64,000 bases of DNA from Natronosalvus sp042663485 (lineage in GTDB: Archaea > Halobacteriota > Halobacteria > Halobacteriales > Natrialbaceae), in assembly GCA_042663485.1 (NCBI GenBank), contig JBHTAF010000002.1, one strand, 5' to 3'. Under the pieces are notes generated by a model. That model ran no database searches. It was not told the origin of the DNA and saw only the letters and a program-made list of their open reading frames with translations. This document shows positions 61,425-64,000 of the stretch, in pieces. Each line of letters begins with the position of its first letter. Position 1 is the stretch's first letter. The translations under genes and the position numbers were made by a program.

Positions 61425-61813
61425 GTGCCACTCCACCAAGGATACAACGTCGTGACTGAACGCGTGGCTGAGACGGATAGCGAACTGGCCGCGCTGGAGT
61501 TCTTCCGGCGAGCGGCGTACGACGACGACATCGATACGCCGGTCACGGTGACCAAGCTCGAAGATCTGTTGTACAACGCGGACAGGGAGATCGAGGCAAC
61601 GTCCTCGCAGAACTGCGTAAAACCCTCCGGCAGACGAGGTCGCTTCAGGCGGGTGACGCCGTCCAGTTCTTGATCGACGGCCAGCTCGTCGACGACGTGG
61701 AGTTCAGACTCCGGGTCGAGCGGAGTGGCGAAGGGGTCTATCTGGATGTTGGACAACTCTTCGTCGAAGAGCCAATGACGATCAGCGCAACACAGGCCGT
61801 CGCACGGAAGTAA
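61425..61813 (+). pseudogene. Frameshifted second copy of the 129-aa gene
   Basis: From GTG 61425 (the ATG of copy 1 has become GTG) it reads PLHQGYNVVTERVAETDSEL as in copy 1. One base is missing near 61575-61600, relative to the DEEDRGDVLAELRK coding stretch. After that, LRQTRSLQAGDAVQFLIDGQ resumes in another frame up to the TAA at 61811-61813. The truncated product would be 82 aa with an aberrant end. Confidence 0.85.
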
Positions 61814-61893
61814 CGGCTACCAATCAAAGATCGATTGCTACAGGTAGCCCGAATTTTGAAAAGCGCATTTCATTACCCTCGCGATTCTCGACA

Positions 61894-62355
61894 CTACTCC
61901 GGCGTTTGGAAACTACTGACTTCGTTCTCGATCTGTTCGAGAATACCGACTCGAGCCTCCGTTTCGTCTGCTTGCCGGTGATCGTGGAGGAACGCGACGA
62001 GGTTGTCCAGGTTAGTCCCCGGCTCGTCAGTGACCTCGCGTTTGAGGATGCGTGCCCCGCCCGCCGCGTAACTCGTGAGAACGTCGATTTGAACCTCTGG
62101 ATCGAAGATCGCGTCTGGATCCTCGGTGTGGGCGTAGGCCAAAGCAGCCGTGATGACCGCCAGACGCTGGTTTTGACCGATGTAGTTCCACCGCATTTCG
62201 CCATTGGTTTTGTGATTCTCGACCCAATGGTCACGTCTATAACCGACGCTGGCAGCGAAAACGAGGAATGGGATGCGGGACTCAAAGATTGAATCTGATC
62301 CTGAGGCGAGTTCTTCGATCGCCTCGTTTTGCTCGTAGTAGAACGTAGTGGGCAT
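61894..62355 (-). CDS. Dnd-system-associated small protein (Dnd-associated protein 4-like)
   Basis: The 153-aa helical protein starts MPTTFYYEQNEAIEELASGS. It contains FESRIPFLVFAASVGYRRDH, WNYIGQNQRLAVITAALAYA and DVLTSYAAGGARILKREVTD. The F-AA-xGY, ENN/GQN and YA-GG-L pattern is what I recall for the family called Dnd system-associated protein 4. Its ATG overlaps the TAA of the DndD-like gene by one base, indicating coupling. It is not DndE by its motifs. Confidence 0.65.
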   Translation of the reverse strand: MPTTFYYEQNEAIEELASGSDSIFESRIPFLVFAASVGYRRDHWVENHKTNGEMRWNYIGQNQRLAVITAALAYAHTEDPDAIFDPEVQIDVLTSYAAGGARILKREVTDEPGTNLDNLVAFLHDHRQADETEARVGILEQIENEVSSFQTPE

Positions 62356-64000
62356 TATCGGACACCTCTATTCTCGGAAACAATTTCCGTGTACTCGTAT
62401 TCGACGGACGGATCCTCAGAGGGGTCGTGGTACTTGAGCCGGTAGCGCTCCCCTGCTATCGCATCCATCTCGCCGGCGACCTCTGCCGTCCACTGACTCT
62501 GCGTGACCAATACGACTACCTGTTGTGCCATCTCCGGGAGCACAGAACTCACCCGTTTCTGGTATTCTGGATCGAGGTAGCCGAAGGGGGAATCCATGAT
62601 CATCGGATAGATGCCGCCGCTGAAGTATATAGACTGTTCCTCGGAATAGTACCGCTCGCGAGCTAACGAAACGAGCGAGGCGATGAACGAGAGGCTAGCG
62701 ACCTGCCGTTCACCGGTCGACTTCGCCACAGAAATCGTCTCCTCGGAGCCGACGTCCTTGAGAATTCGCAGAGAGTAGTCGTCGTCGATCTCAGCGTAGT
62801 AATCCTTTGCAATGATATCGCGGAAGATGTCGTTCACGCGCTCGTTGACGCTCTTTCTGACCTCGTCCTGGTACTTCTGGAATAACTCGTCGATTCGATC
62901 CCGGAGATACTCGGCCATCTGCGCGCGTCGCCTCGCGAGATCGGCTTTTTTGTTCTGCTCTTCTACTTCGTCGATTTGTTCCGTAATGTCGACTAATTCC
63001 GTTTCGGTATCCTCGATTCGTCCTTTAACGGTTCCAATCCGCTGATCGTATTCCGTAATCTGGTCCTCGAGTTGCTGGCGACGAGTCTCGAGCCGATTGA
63101 TATCCTCGGTATCGATGTCTTCAAGTTTGCCGCTGATTTCCGATATCCGCTCCTCTTTTCGTTGAATTTCGTCGGTTACGTTACTACGCTGCTCTAAGAG
63201 GGTATTGATGTCATCGTAGATCCGTTCCTCGTCTTCTCCAATCTCGGTAAGCCGGCTAGCGATCTTCATCGCCGCTTCTTCTAGTTCCGAGGAGCCGGCT
63301 GCCTCTCGCCATTGATCGACATTCTGATACGGTTCGGTCTCCGGAACCAAATCACGCCCACAGATACACTCATTCATCTCGAGGAGGTCGTCGACGAACT
63401 GCGTCTTGATCTCGGACGGTATCTCGCCTTTGTCACGCTTCTTCTGCAGCATTTTCGCTGTTTCTTCGACAGCGGGTGCCGCAAACGGGACGTATCCTGC
63501 GTTCGAGATGCGCTCAGCGACCTGATCGTTTATACTTTCGATCTGTCCTTGTAAGCTTTCGATGTCCTCTTCGAGCCGTTCTCGCTCTTGTTGGAGATCG
63601 CGACTCTCTTCCAGTTCGTTCAACCGTCGTTTTACCTCTTCGAGTTCTTCCTCTGTCTTCTGCTTCGAATCGCGAGTTTCGCTGAGTTCGTCAGAGAGCG
63701 ACGCTCTTCGATCCTCGAGATCGCTTCGTTCCTGGTATAGTCCGGAGAGTTCGTCGCTTCCGTGTCGGCTTACTTCATCCTCGAACTGTTTCCGAACGAC
63801 GTTGAGATGACGTTTCCCCCGTTCGAGAATTGTGAGGCCCATTATGTTCTGAATCGCGGTTTGAATCTTCTCCTGGCCCCCGATTTCCGAGAGCTCGTCG
63901 ATAGTCTCTCCATCGAAGAAGAAGATCTCCCGGAGGCGTTCGGGCATGATATGTCTGAGAGCGTCACCAGCGTTTCCGCGAACCTTTCGGTTACCGGACT
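62355..64000 (-). CDS. DndD-like SMC/Rad50-type ATPase (5' end outside window)
   Basis: The visible 548 codons run off the right edge. The frame continues upstream of the internal ATG 63947 as RGNAGDALRHIMPERLREIF, so the true start and the Walker A motif lie beyond the window. FFFDGETIDELSEIGG is DndD-like. Long coiled coils flank a CICGRDL zinc-hook-like motif near 63360. The C-terminal ATPase lobe has STGERQVASLSFIASLVSLA (signature) and YPMIMDSPFGYLDPEYQKRV (Walker B). DndD works with DndC and DndE in DNA phosphorothioation. Confidence 0.82.
   Translation of the reverse strand, partial: SGNRKVRGNAGDALRHIMPERLREIFFFDGETIDELSEIGGQEKIQTAIQNIMGLTILERGKRHLNVVRKQFEDEVSRHGSDELSGLYQERSDLEDRRASLSDELSETRDSKQKTEEELEEVKRRLNELEESRDLQQERERLEEDIESLQGQIESINDQVAERISNAGYVPFAAPAVEETAKMLQKKRDKGEIPSEIKTQFVDDLLEMNECICGRDLVPETEPYQNVDQWREAAGSSELEEAAMKIASRLTEIGEDEERIYDDINTLLEQRSNVTDEIQRKEERISEISGKLEDIDTEDINRLETRRQQLEDQITEYDQRIGTVKGRIEDTETELVDITEQIDEVEEQNKKADLARRRAQMAEYLRDRIDELFQKYQDEVRKSVNERVNDIFRDIIAKDYYAEIDDDYSLRILKDVGSEETISVAKSTGERQVASLSFIASLVSLARERYYSEEQSIYFSGGIYPMIMDSPFGYLDPEYQKRVSSVLPEMAQQVVVLVTQSQWTAEVAGEMDAIAGERYRLKYHDPSEDPSVEYEYTEIVSENRGVR

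Larger units (their letters stand above)
58586..61813 (+). repeat. Duplicated unit, copy 2
   Basis: This is the second copy of the 3.2-kb segment: pglZ 3' remnant, intact 882-codon methyltransferase and frameshifted 129-aa gene. It is joined on its left to a dndD 3' remnant. Confidence 0.85.

Noticed and set aside
61894..62355. Identification of the 153-aa gene as dndE
   Set aside because: Position after dndD is suggestive, but the sequence lacks DndE-like motifs and fits the Dnd-associated family better.

Overview
The window is a high-GC haloarchaeal chromosome segment, most like Natrialba/Haloterrigena/Natrinema-type Halobacteria. The proteins are strongly acidic and the Leu-Glu codon pair CTC-GAG is very frequent. 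Many genes have a TATA-like element about 25 nt before the start codon, which implies leaderless mRNAs. Lineage-typical genes include RadA, PGF-CTERM surface proteins, bat-type HTH regulators, a type IV pilin, SufU/SufS and F420 biosynthesis. No rRNA, tRNA or CRISPR array was seen.

Positions 1-39,000 are ordinary chromosomal backbone with short operons on both strands. From left to right it holds: an MBL-fold fragment and a chromate-transporter remnant; a MinD-like ATPase; a membrane-anchored wHTH regulator; a secreted protein; a pilin; hisI; UspA and HPP proteins; a bat-type regulator divergent from a cytochrome P450; a metallophosphoesterase and a PQQ-type propeller; radA; sufU and sufS; a DUF309 protein; an M29 aminopeptidase; an archaeosine/queuosine-precursor transporter; two cold-shock proteins; a PGF-CTERM protein; engB; a hydroxyacid dehydrogenase; a Nudix-eIF2B-like fusion; cofE coupled to a Mer-like F420 oxidoreductase; the MoxR-DUF58-transglutaminase operon; and a DUF1931 histone-fold protein.

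From about 39.2 kb to the right edge the character changes. A tyrosine integrase is followed by lower-GC, CTCGAG-poor DNA that is almost entirely defence-related. In order it contains a DUF7342-type HTH protein with a coupled partner, a McrB/McrC pair, a degenerate region with hairpin repeats, a GmrSD-like DUF262/DUF1524 nuclease, a PH-like membrane protein, and then a large modification-type defence locus.

That locus runs: DUF499/BrxC-like ATPase, compact PglZ-like protein, DUF1156 DNA methyltransferase and a 129-aa protein. A second methyltransferase and a frameshifted second copy of the 129-aa gene follow. On the opposite strand, running in from the right edge, are a DndD-like SMC ATPase and a Dnd-associated small protein. 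The gene content is reminiscent of archaeal phosphorothioate-based defence (Dnd plus a Pbe-like effector module), but the assignment is an inference.

The most notable structure is a tandem duplication of [pglZ 3' end - methyltransferase - 129-aa gene - dndD 3' end]. Its fusion junction is still readable at about 58,585. It has left two intact, equal-length but clearly diverged 882-aa methyltransferases.
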